Source of the DNA: Candidatus Caldarchaeum sp.
GTDB taxonomy: Archaea > Thermoproteota > Nitrososphaeria_A > Caldarchaeales > Caldarchaeaceae
NCBI GenBank assembly: GCA_025054795.1
Contig: JANWZU010000156.1
Span: 1-5,510 of the forward strand
Length of the DNA: 5,510 nucleotides
Reading direction: 5' to 3'
The translations under genes were made by a program, and so were the position numbers. The notes beneath the pieces were generated by a model, which saw only the letters and a program-made list of their open reading frames with translations, was not told the DNA's origin and did not search any database. How positions within the stretch are numbered: the first letter of the stretch is position 1; every line of letters begins with the position of its first letter. This document shows positions 1 through 5,510 of the stretch, piece after piece.

Positions 1-543
1 AAGGCATTTTTCAACACGGCTTGTTTGATGTGTAAAATATTCGGCGCCCCGACTTATGCCTCCAAGGCTGTTTTCTCAGACGCGTACCCAGTTAGCGAAA
101 CAGCTTTAGGTGTGAGGGCCGGCGTGGCCATAAGCAGGAAAACAGGCGCCGTGGCTTTTGGCCCCTATCAGGTTGAATACGTCGAGCCGGGGGCGCGTTT
201 CAAATTTTCTCTGACGCTTCGAAACCTACCCAACTATGCGTTGGGCCTCATCGCATCTGTGCTAGAAATGATCAGGATGGGTGAAGTTAGGATAGGCGGT
301 TTCAAAACGAGAGGCTTCGGTAAAGTTGGTGTCGAGAACCTTACCTTCAGAAACAAGGAGTTCGACGGCCCTTCGTCTGCTATGAAAAGCCTCGAGGAAG
401 GAGTTGACCGGGACCTCGATGTCTCAACCCTAATGGTTGTAGAGGACGGATGGGCAGTAAGCAGAGGAGACCAGTGTCTCACTCTTTTGAAAAAACTGAT
501 AGAGGTCTGGGAGAATGCAAAGATACCAAGTAACCAGAAATAA
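1..543 (+). CDS. Type III CRISPR RAMP protein, Csx7/Csm3-like Cas7 (5' partial)
   Basis: Backbone subunit of a type III effector complex, expected to bind crRNA through a Cas7 RRM-like fold. The frame is open to the first base of the window, so the gene begins upstream; the TTG at 25 and ATG at 28 lie inside the conserved motif and are not the true start. Of 180 visible residues, C8 and C11 form the C-x2-C-x2-FG motif (CLMCKIFG), followed by FSDAYP at about 26-31. A thumb segment like the family's 'IDRxTGxA' (VAISRKTGAV) is at about 42-51, then an acidic EYVEPG stretch. The glycine-rich RAMP loop GGFKTRGFGKV is at about 99-109. A helical tail of about 65 residues follows, as in the SSO1426 (Csx7) family. 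The region that would hold the target-RNA-cleaving Asp is outside the window, so catalysis cannot be judged. It overlaps the next gene by 29 bases. Family is certain; Csx7 versus Csm3 is less so. Confidence 0.9.
   Translation, partial: KAFFNTACLMCKIFGAPTYASKAVFSDAYPVSETALGVRAGVAISRKTGAVAFGPYQVEYVEPGARFKFSLTLRNLPNYALGLIASVLEMIRMGEVRIGGFKTRGFGKVGVENLTFRNKEFDGPSSAMKSLEEGVDRDLDVSTLMVVEDGWAVSRGDQCLTLLKKLIEVWENAKIPSNQK
501..506 (+). promoter_or_regulatory. Shine-Dalgarno motif for the second RAMP gene
   Basis: AGAGGT lies 8 bases before the ATG at 515, inside the end of the preceding Cas7 gene. It supports that ATG as the start and the 29-base overlap, and suggests translational coupling. Confidence 0.5.
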
Positions 544-1489
544 CCCACGCGACAGGAGCGAATTCAGAAACCTTTCAGGCGTCTTATCGATAACGCTTAA
601 AACACTTTCCACCAAGTATGGGGACAAAACAGACTCGTATTTGCATGTCGGCAGCGGAGCTGAACATCTACAGATATTACCTAACCTAGCGGTCATCGCC
701 AAGGAAATAAACAATCTGGGTCTTGGCAGGCTGGCCAAAACTAGATGGCGCGAGATAGTCGGAGCTGGCGAATACATGGCCATGCCCGTCGTCGGCGGCA
801 AACCGGTAATCCCCGGGTCGTCGGTCAAAGGAAACGTCAGGGCTAGGATGGAGCTGAGTTTCATCCCCAAAGAAGGCAGAGTAAGGAGCTGTCTTTCTGT
901 CGGCGGAGGTATGCCTTCCTTTGGAAGGCACGGGAAAATTTGGTCGAAGGGCCTTGAATACGACAGAGATTTTAAATGTCCACCGAGGGGTAGGTTTATG
1001 GTCTGTCTAATGTGCGATATTTTCGGCACTAAAGGGCTGGCAAGCCTCTTGGAGTTTTCAGATTTTGTCGGTGAAAGAGTCTCTCTACAACCTGTGAGCG
1101 ATGGGTATGGCATGAAGCTGATGGCAGCTCCTCCGGGCTCTGCCTTTACAGGGGAAATCAGTTTCAGAAACCTTAGCGAAAGCGAGCTCGGCTTGGTGCT
1201 TTTTAGAGGTCTGGCGATAGGCGATGACGGTGTCGGAAAGCCTGTTCTCCTAGGTCGGCTGAAGTACAGAGGGAAGCTAGGGGGAAAGGTCTTCGGCCGA
1301 GTAAAGTATCAGCTGAACTCTTTGAAGCTCTCAACGCTTTCACAGCCGCTGTCTACGTTGAAACCCGGCGAAACAGCTTCAGGAGCAATGCTTCAAACAG
1401 TCATAAAAGCACTCATTGACTCGGCTGAGAAAGAATTCAACGGTGAATATTACGTAGCGGACGAGGTGCAACCCCTTGGAATGGCCTGA
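515..1489 (+). CDS. Type III CRISPR RAMP protein, divergent Cas7 family (possible capping subunit)
   Basis: A 324-residue RAMP protein of the type III effector. The first RAMP strand is near residues 19-30, followed by LHVGSG at 43-48, similar to the HIGSG of Csm5-type proteins. IPGSSVKGNVR at 99-109 is the hallmark RAMP crRNA-contacting motif. C164-x2-C167 with IFG, then FSDF at 181-184, is the Csm3/Csx7 cysteine motif. FTGEISFRNL at 211-220 and a glycine-rich segment around 247-262 close the fold. Two features differ from the flanking Cas7 proteins. The 'IDRxTGxA' thumb is missing, with only about 27 residues between FSDF and FTGEI. The segment before IPGSS has no Asp where Csm3 carries its catalytic one. 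Additional cysteines at 126 and 155 might add a metal site. I infer a non-cleaving or end-capping role (Csm5/Cmr6-like). The ATG start has a Shine-Dalgarno motif; the end overlaps cas10 by 14 bases. Confidence 0.85.
   Translation: MQRYQVTRNNPRDRSEFRNLSGVLSITLKTLSTKYGDKTDSYLHVGSGAEHLQILPNLAVIAKEINNLGLGRLAKTRWREIVGAGEYMAMPVVGGKPVIPGSSVKGNVRARMELSFIPKEGRVRSCLSVGGGMPSFGRHGKIWSKGLEYDRDFKCPPRGRFMVCLMCDIFGTKGLASLLEFSDFVGERVSLQPVSDGYGMKLMAAPPGSAFTGEISFRNLSESELGLVLFRGLAIGDDGVGKPVLLGRLKYRGKLGGKVFGRVKYQLNSLKLSTLSQPLSTLKPGETASGAMLQTVIKALIDSAEKEFNGEYYVADEVQPLGMA
1463..1468 (+). promoter_or_regulatory. Shine-Dalgarno motif that decides the TTG start of cas10
   Basis: GAGGTG sits 7 bases before the TTG at 1476, within the preceding RAMP gene. 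The cas10 frame has a stop (TAG, 1455-1457) just upstream, and no ATG or GTG lies between that stop and the TTG. The strong motif therefore supports TTG as the initiator. Confidence 0.6.
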
Positions 1490-4145
1490 ATTCGTCGAAC
1501 CGGGCTACCCAGTCTACAGGGCCTTCATAGTGCCACGTGTGGTTGGGGAAAAACCCGTATACGCGAGAAAATTAACAGGGGAAGACGTTGCAAACTGGGG
1601 AGCGACGCTGGACAAGCTCAAAACCTTTCTCACATCTGTCAACAATTTTGCCTCACATTCAGGACAACGGCTGGAGCAGCGGCTTGAGCTGCTGGCCGAC
1701 TGCATAACCCTTTTCTTCAAAATACCTTTGATGAGAGAAGTTTTACCGACGGTGGCGCCAAGTCCATTGAAACTATACCTAATGACTAGACTTCTATGGC
1801 CTGGTTTAGAAAAATCGTTTCAGGAAAAACCGCTGAAGTTCGTCAGCGACTGCTACGGAGAACCGCTGACGAAGTTTAGCCAAAGCCGAGTTTCAGCAGT
1901 ATTCAACGACGCCGAGCTTAACAAGTTGGTTGAGGAGGCATGGTTCAACATACCCGCCGACACAAGGCCCGGCGCCAACACCTCCTCACTCATCTCACAC
2001 ATGCTGCTGACATCCTCGATGGCTTGGGCCTTCGCTGTGCAGTCGGGAAAAAGCAGAGAAGAAGCAGCCAAGATAAGGATTTCAGCCATCATGCACGACA
2101 TAGGTAAGCCCTTCAACTACAGAAAACACTACGAAACATCTCCAAAAGTCGCAGAACGACTTCTATCCGACATCATCAGCGAAGACGAATTAAAGGACGT
2201 AGTGGATGCGGTGAAACGACATCATCTAGAAAGTGCAGAAATAAAAAATGCCGACCGAATGTCGTCAGACATCGACAGGCTAAACCGCTACGTCGCGGCA
2301 ACGATTATGGATGACATCACAGCTATTTGCTCTCAACTTAAGTTAAACCCTAAACTAGCGTATGGGTCTGGAGAGGATGCTTGGAATTTTTGGAGTCAAG
2401 TAGAACAAGCTCGTCATGGGACCGTAGAGTCGTTGTCCACAAAATTTGTGAGACAGGTGCAGAATGGGAATTTACCCAGACCAAGCGATAATATCCTTGA
2501 TGACGACTTGGTGATGTTTCTCTTCGACATCGGAGGAATACAGGATTTCATATTGAGGAGCAGCGAGTTGAGGTCGGTTTCTGCATCAAGCGTTTTGATC
2601 GATGTCGCTACCTCAGCCCACATCCCATTAACAATCCAGAAGATAGTTGAAGACAGAGCTAATGTCTGGATACCCCTCGAATCGTTCCTCTACACCTCGG
2701 GAGGGGTGATTACCATGATTCTACCTAGAAATTTGGGCCATGTCATGGATGAGGTCTTAAATGAGCTGCGTGAAAATTATCGTGCTCAACGCATAAGAAT
2801 TTACATGGCTTCAACTGTGTTGAGGACTGATTACCACAAAACTGTGGGAGAGCTCGGCTCAAGAATGGTTATAGCTAAGCTACAAGACGACCACCGCTAC
2901 GAACCTGTTCGGCTTGACGCTGGAAAGCTATGCGACCTCTGCAGGATGGAAAACGGAGAAAAGGCTCTTGAAACTGGTGAAAAAGTATGCGAAACATGCT
3001 ACGCCCTCTACGAGTTCGGAGACAACTTACATTTTAAGCAGAAATGGAATTCAAGCATAAGCCTTAGGAGTGATTCATTCACAGCCAGAGAAGTTTTCGA
3101 TGGTGTTGAGTGGAGTGATGTTTCGGCCGGAATCATGGAGCTTTTATCCGGCCACAGCTTGAGCGACTTGGAGGCGCTCGGAATAATATCTAATCGCGGT
3201 GTGTCGACCGGGTCAAAGCCCCGGCTCAGAAACGTAGGATTGGTTAAGTTAGACGGAAATTTGATGGGGGAGTTTTTCGCAAGATCTCTCTCAGTCACCG
3301 ATGCTTTAGAGAGAAGCGCACGTGTTGACATGGCGTTGAAAAAGGCTTTGCAGGAGGCTGTCTCAAAAGTCGTTGACGCCGTGGAAGAGCCCCTGGAGAA
3401 AAGAAGGTTTGCTGCTTTGACCAATCTGGGTTTGATGTACGTCGGCGGCGACGACGCGCTTCTCTTCTGCCCCAGCTGGGCAGCATTACCTCTCGCCCAT
3501 CACATCGGTCTCGCATTCCACAGGGAGATGGGAGAGCAGGCGAGCCTGAGCATAGGTGTGGTGGCCGCACCTCCGAAACACGATGTCTGGGCCATGATCG
3601 ACGCCGTTTCACGGCTGCTCCAAGAGGCGAAAAGGAGGGGCAGGACGTCCAAGGCAGGGGCCATTTGTTTCGACGTCGTGGAAGCCGGTGTTATAAGCGG
3701 TTCATCCGTCAAGGAGAGACATGAATCGCTGAAGGAAAGAGGCCTCACGGCTCAGCCGCTTCCGCTGGCGGCGGAAGCCGGAAATCACAGCTTAGATGAC
3801 CTGATACATCTTCTCTGCAGCTATCTGGACAGCAGCGGCTCCGTCGATGTATTCACCGCAGCCTACAAAGCATCCAAGGACAAACCAAACGAGGTAGCCG
3901 ACAGGCTGAGAAAAGTCAGAACAGCCATAAAGAAGACGGTTCATGTCGGAGATTCGCTTAGTCAGGCAGGCGACTGGCATCCCTACGGCGTGCTTTTCGC
4001 ATTCAAGATGAAGGATGCGGATGAATACCTCTTAATTCAAAAATTGGCTGCTAAGACCTCCGGAACCGAGTTGAACAAGATAGCTGGAGTACCGCTCGCT
4101 GACGTCGACTTGATGGTCAAGCTTCTGGGTGGAGGGGTCATATGA
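1476..4145 (+). CDS. cas10: Cas10, large subunit of type III CRISPR effector (HD nuclease plus GGDD cyclase)
   Basis: Multidomain signature protein of type III CRISPR-Cas, 889 residues. It probably cleaves single-stranded DNA and makes cyclic oligoadenylates from ATP when the complex binds target RNA. Residues 1-165 are an N-terminal region I do not recognise. The HD domain spans about 170-270: H175, the dyad H207-D208 in MHDIGKP, H218, H249-H250, and ADRMSSDIDR at 259-268, the usual Cas10 ending of this domain. Palm 1 starts near 345 with FDIGGIQDFI (350-359). A zinc finger follows: C486-x2-C489 and C505-x2-C508. Palm 2 contains LDGNLMG (592-598) and the intact cyclase motif YVGGDDALLF (655-664), then SIGVVAAP at 692-699. 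A helical C-terminal domain fills about 745-889. The 'DxD' element reads D593-G-N595, with Asn at the third position; the first Asp is kept. HD order and position are unusual (see findings). Start is TTG with a good Shine-Dalgarno motif. It overlaps its neighbours by 14 and 4 bases. Confidence 0.97.
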   Translation: MEWPEFVEPGYPVYRAFIVPRVVGEKPVYARKLTGEDVANWGATLDKLKTFLTSVNNFASHSGQRLEQRLELLADCITLFFKIPLMREVLPTVAPSPLKLYLMTRLLWPGLEKSFQEKPLKFVSDCYGEPLTKFSQSRVSAVFNDAELNKLVEEAWFNIPADTRPGANTSSLISHMLLTSSMAWAFAVQSGKSREEAAKIRISAIMHDIGKPFNYRKHYETSPKVAERLLSDIISEDELKDVVDAVKRHHLESAEIKNADRMSSDIDRLNRYVAATIMDDITAICSQLKLNPKLAYGSGEDAWNFWSQVEQARHGTVESLSTKFVRQVQNGNLPRPSDNILDDDLVMFLFDIGGIQDFILRSSELRSVSASSVLIDVATSAHIPLTIQKIVEDRANVWIPLESFLYTSGGVITMILPRNLGHVMDEVLNELRENYRAQRIRIYMASTVLRTDYHKTVGELGSRMVIAKLQDDHRYEPVRLDAGKLCDLCRMENGEKALETGEKVCETCYALYEFGDNLHFKQKWNSSISLRSDSFTAREVFDGVEWSDVSAGIMELLSGHSLSDLEALGIISNRGVSTGSKPRLRNVGLVKLDGNLMGEFFARSLSVTDALERSARVDMALKKALQEAVSKVVDAVEEPLEKRRFAALTNLGLMYVGGDDALLFCPSWAALPLAHHIGLAFHREMGEQASLSIGVVAAPPKHDVWAMIDAVSRLLQEAKRRGRTSKAGAICFDVVEAGVISGSSVKERHESLKERGLTAQPLPLAAEAGNHSLDDLIHLLCSYLDSSGSVDVFTAAYKASKDKPNEVADRLRKVRTAIKKTVHVGDSLSQAGDWHPYGVLFAFKMKDADEYLLIQKLAAKTSGTELNKIAGVPLADVDLMVKLLGGGVI
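4131..4137 (+). promoter_or_regulatory. Shine-Dalgarno motif for the third Cas7-family gene
   Basis: GGAGGGG, with GGAGG ending 6 bases before the ATG at 4142, lies in the last codons of cas10. Together with the ATGA stop-start overlap it points to termination-reinitiation coupling. Confidence 0.55.
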
Positions 4146-4768
4146 GTCGAATAGTGTTAAACCTACGGCCAGCCGCCCTTCTCTCAGTCGGATTCTCGCA
4201 CCCTAGAGCGCTCGGTCCGGATATTCCTTTCGCATCAAAACCAGCCAAAAGAGACAGAAGGACCGCACACATACCCTACATTCCCGGCTCAACCGTCAAA
4301 GGTTCTCTACGGTCCGCTGCAAGTAGAATAGCCAAAGCCTACGGCTTCACATCCTGCGGGGAAGGGTTTAGCCGCTCGATGAAAGACTGCGACGTGTGCA
4401 GCCTCTTCGGCAAGCCCGGCATCACCTATCCGAAGGTTTTCTTCAGCGACTTCGTTCCCGACGGAGAAGTTAAATTCCATTCGTTGACAAGGGTGGGCAT
4501 CGACGACAAAAGCTCGACAGCCAGCGAGCACACTCTCTTCAGCGTCGAGTGCGTAGCCCATCCTACCGTGTTCCGGGGAGAGGTCAACTTCAGAGAACTC
4601 TCCGGCAGGGAGTTTGAACTGCTTCTGCTCGCTCTGGCGGAGCTGCGTTTAGACAGGTTTGGAAGGTCCTCGTTCGTAGACCTCAGAATCGAAGAGGTCA
4701 GCGGGTTGGACATCCCGGAAACCTTGAAAGAAGTGTTTGAGGAGCTGTGTGAATGGCTATGGACCTGA
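4142..4768 (+). CDS. Type III CRISPR RAMP protein, short Csm3/Csx7-like Cas7
   Basis: A compact 208-residue Cas7-family backbone subunit. IPYIPGSTVKGSLRS at 44-58 is the RAMP crRNA-contact motif. C83-x2-C86 with LFG (88-90), then FFSDF at 100-104, is the Csm3/Csx7 cysteine motif. GIDDKSSTASEHTLFSVE at 119-136 matches the family's thumb ('IDRxTGxA...LFxxE'), and FRGEVNFREL at 144-153 the following strand. D27 in GPDIPF lies about 20 residues before IPGS, roughly where Csm3 has its target-RNA-cleaving Asp, so ribonuclease activity is plausible (inference). The usual C-terminal 'GGxxSRGFG' loop is degenerate here (DRFGRSSF at 171-178), and the protein lacks the long tail of the first Cas7. The ATG overlaps the cas10 stop by 4 bases; the end overlaps the Csx10-like gene by 16. 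Csm3-like is the closest label, but the subunit position is unknown. Confidence 0.88.
   Translation: MSRIVLNLRPAALLSVGFSHPRALGPDIPFASKPAKRDRRTAHIPYIPGSTVKGSLRSAASRIAKAYGFTSCGEGFSRSMKDCDVCSLFGKPGITYPKVFFSDFVPDGEVKFHSLTRVGIDDKSSTASEHTLFSVECVAHPTVFRGEVNFRELSGREFELLLLALAELRLDRFGRSSFVDLRIEEVSGLDIPETLKEVFEELCEWLWT
4739..4744 (+). promoter_or_regulatory. Shine-Dalgarno motif for the Csx10-like gene
   Basis: GAGGAG lies 8 bases before the ATG at 4753. A TGA at 4750-4752 closes that frame directly upstream, so 4753 is the earliest possible start. It is better spaced than the in-frame ATG at 4759 or GTG at 4771. Confidence 0.5.
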
Positions 4769-5510
4769 ACGTGTATAAAATAAGGCTGGTTTTCGAGTCT
4801 CCTGTGGCGCTGCCGTTCCGGAGAGCACGTCTCGGCTATCTCGGCATCCCAAAACACATACCCGCCGCTACCTTGCGTGGTTCTGTCATCGCGGCGCTTT
4901 ACAGAGAGCGGATGATAGACGAAAAAAGGATGAGGAACGAGGCTATGTATCCAAGCATCATCACATCCCCCGCCTACCCGGTAATTAACGGCTTAGAGTC
5001 CAAGCCGGCTCATCCATTCATTTTTCAGTGCAAGAAATGCGAGGCAGAAGGCCGTCAGCAAGGTTCGGCGTTTAAAATAGATTCTGCGGAACGTCTCATG
5101 TCAAGCGACCTGGTAAATTTCGAGCCTCCATGCGGACACAGAGCCCTCAAACAACTGCATCCAACACCGATAGTTTTCTACAACGGGAGAATTGTCGAAG
5201 CAGGCGTAAGCGGTTTTCGCTACATCTCGTTGAACATGAGCAGGAGAAGGGCGGCTGGAGTCAAAGGTGTTCTGTACTCTTACGAAGCGTTGGATGAATC
5301 TCATGAATTCTGGGCTACCCTTGCTTCACCTGACGAGCTTGGTCTGGATAAGCTTCTTCTTTTGATGGGCCGCGGAATTTCCCGAGGAATGGGAAGAGTG
5401 AGAGTGTCAAACTCTGAGCGAGTTGACGTTTCCAAAGAAGCTGAAAAACTTTCCAACACAGGCGACGGACAGGTTCTTTTCACGGCGATTTCGCCTCTGC
5501 TCGGCTCCGA
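4753..5510 (+). CDS. Csx10/Cas5-like type III CRISPR RAMP protein (3' partial)
   Basis: Open for 252 codons to the window edge with no stop; the C-terminus is missing. It is probably the Cas5-type subunit that holds the crRNA 5' handle next to Cas10. The first RAMP strand is YKIRLVFESPVAL at 8-20. HIPAATLRGSVIAALY at 35-50 corresponds to the family's 'YIPGSTLRGALA', with AAT replacing GST. PAYP at 73-76 and PAHPF at 85-89 resemble the Csx10 'YP...LPLP' region. C93-x2-C96 and C127-G-H129 look like a zinc site. SLNMSRRRAAGVKGVLYSYE at 159-178 matches the Csx10/Csm3 'IALDRxTGxAxxGxLYSYE' segment, though the Asp-Arg pair is Asn-Met. GRGISRGMGRVRV at 206-218 is the glycine-rich RAMP loop. The ATG at 4753 overlaps the previous gene by 16 bases. 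Csx10 is the best match by motif order; a Csm4-type Cas5 or other RAMP protein is possible until the rest is seen. Confidence 0.85.
   Translation, partial: MAMDLNVYKIRLVFESPVALPFRRARLGYLGIPKHIPAATLRGSVIAALYRERMIDEKRMRNEAMYPSIITSPAYPVINGLESKPAHPFIFQCKKCEAEGRQQGSAFKIDSAERLMSSDLVNFEPPCGHRALKQLHPTPIVFYNGRIVEAGVSGFRYISLNMSRRRAAGVKGVLYSYEALDESHEFWATLASPDELGLDKLLLLMGRGISRGMGRVRVSNSERVDVSKEAEKLSNTGDGQVLFTAISPLLGS

Noticed and set aside
25..30. TTG/ATG as the start of the first gene
   Set aside because: The same frame is open to base 1 and encodes KAFFNTAC just before, which supplies the first cysteine of the conserved C-x2-C-x2-FG motif. The true start must be upstream of the window.
430..1113. A 227-codon open frame on the - strand
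   Set aside because: It lies antisense to two RAMP genes with clear family motifs, and its translation is low-complexity (Pro/Leu/Ser-rich) with no recognisable domain. It is a shadow of the coding strand.
3631..3723. Possible internal ribosome-binding site and start in cas10 (AGGAGGGG near 3633; ATG at 3721 after AAGGAGAG)
   Set aside because: The ATG at 3721 is out of frame and meets a stop after three codons. No in-frame ATG or GTG is well spaced behind the 3633 motif, which encodes a Lys/Arg-rich helix.
3008..3748. Three overlapping - strand frames of 82 to 138 codons opposite cas10
   Set aside because: They sit antisense to the Cas10 zinc-finger-to-palm 2 region. Their compositions (Arg- or Ser-rich) are typical of shadow frames and they have no plausible start context.
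4426..4857. A 143-codon - strand frame across the junction of the last two genes
   Set aside because: Antisense to two RAMP proteins with conserved motifs; its His/Ser-rich translation has no domain and it is best explained as a shadow.
1..5510. CRISPR repeats or array, tRNA, mobile element
   Set aside because: The window is filled by overlapping protein genes. I saw no regularly spaced direct repeats, tRNA-like clover-leaf, transposase motif or terminal inverted repeats.

Overview
The whole window is part of a type III CRISPR-Cas effector operon. Five genes run head to tail on the + strand: a Csx7/Csm3-like Cas7 (5' end outside the window), a divergent Cas7-family RAMP protein, a large Cas10, a short third Cas7-family protein, and a Csx10/Cas5-like RAMP protein (3' end outside the window). 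All four junctions overlap (29, 14, 4 and 16 bases) and each internal start has a purine-rich Shine-Dalgarno-like motif inside the preceding gene. The genes are therefore probably transcribed together and translationally coupled. No intergenic region exceeds a few bases, and I see no CRISPR array, RNA gene, mobile element, promoter or terminator.

The set of several non-identical Cas7 paralogues, one Cas10 and a Csx10-like Cas5 fits subtype III-D best. From memory it resembles the Saccharolobus solfataricus Csm-type complex, which also has a heterogeneous Cas7 backbone. The Cas7/Cas5 proteins should form the crRNA-binding filament. Cas10 should be the signalling and nuclease subunit at the 5'-handle end. 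Its HD dyad, zinc-finger cysteines and GGDD motif are all intact, so both single-stranded DNA cleavage and cyclic oligoadenylate synthesis are plausible. Not seen here are a small subunit (Cas11), Cas6, adaptation genes and any CARF-type effector. They may lie outside the window.

The organism is probably archaeal and perhaps thermophilic. Reasons are the type III-D-like gene content, frequent AGG/AGA and ATA codons, a TTG start with a strong Shine-Dalgarno motif, tightly overlapping genes and moderate GC content. A Thermoproteota lineage such as the Caldiarchaeum or Bathyarchaeia groups is a guess that the sequence does not prove.

The most unusual points are in Cas10. It has about 165 residues ahead of its HD domain, and a helix carrying a His sits about 31 residues before the HD dyad, as in ordinary, non-permuted HD hydrolases. 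The middle RAMP protein has a reduced thumb and looks like a specialised capping subunit. The Csx10-like protein carries a probable zinc knuckle.
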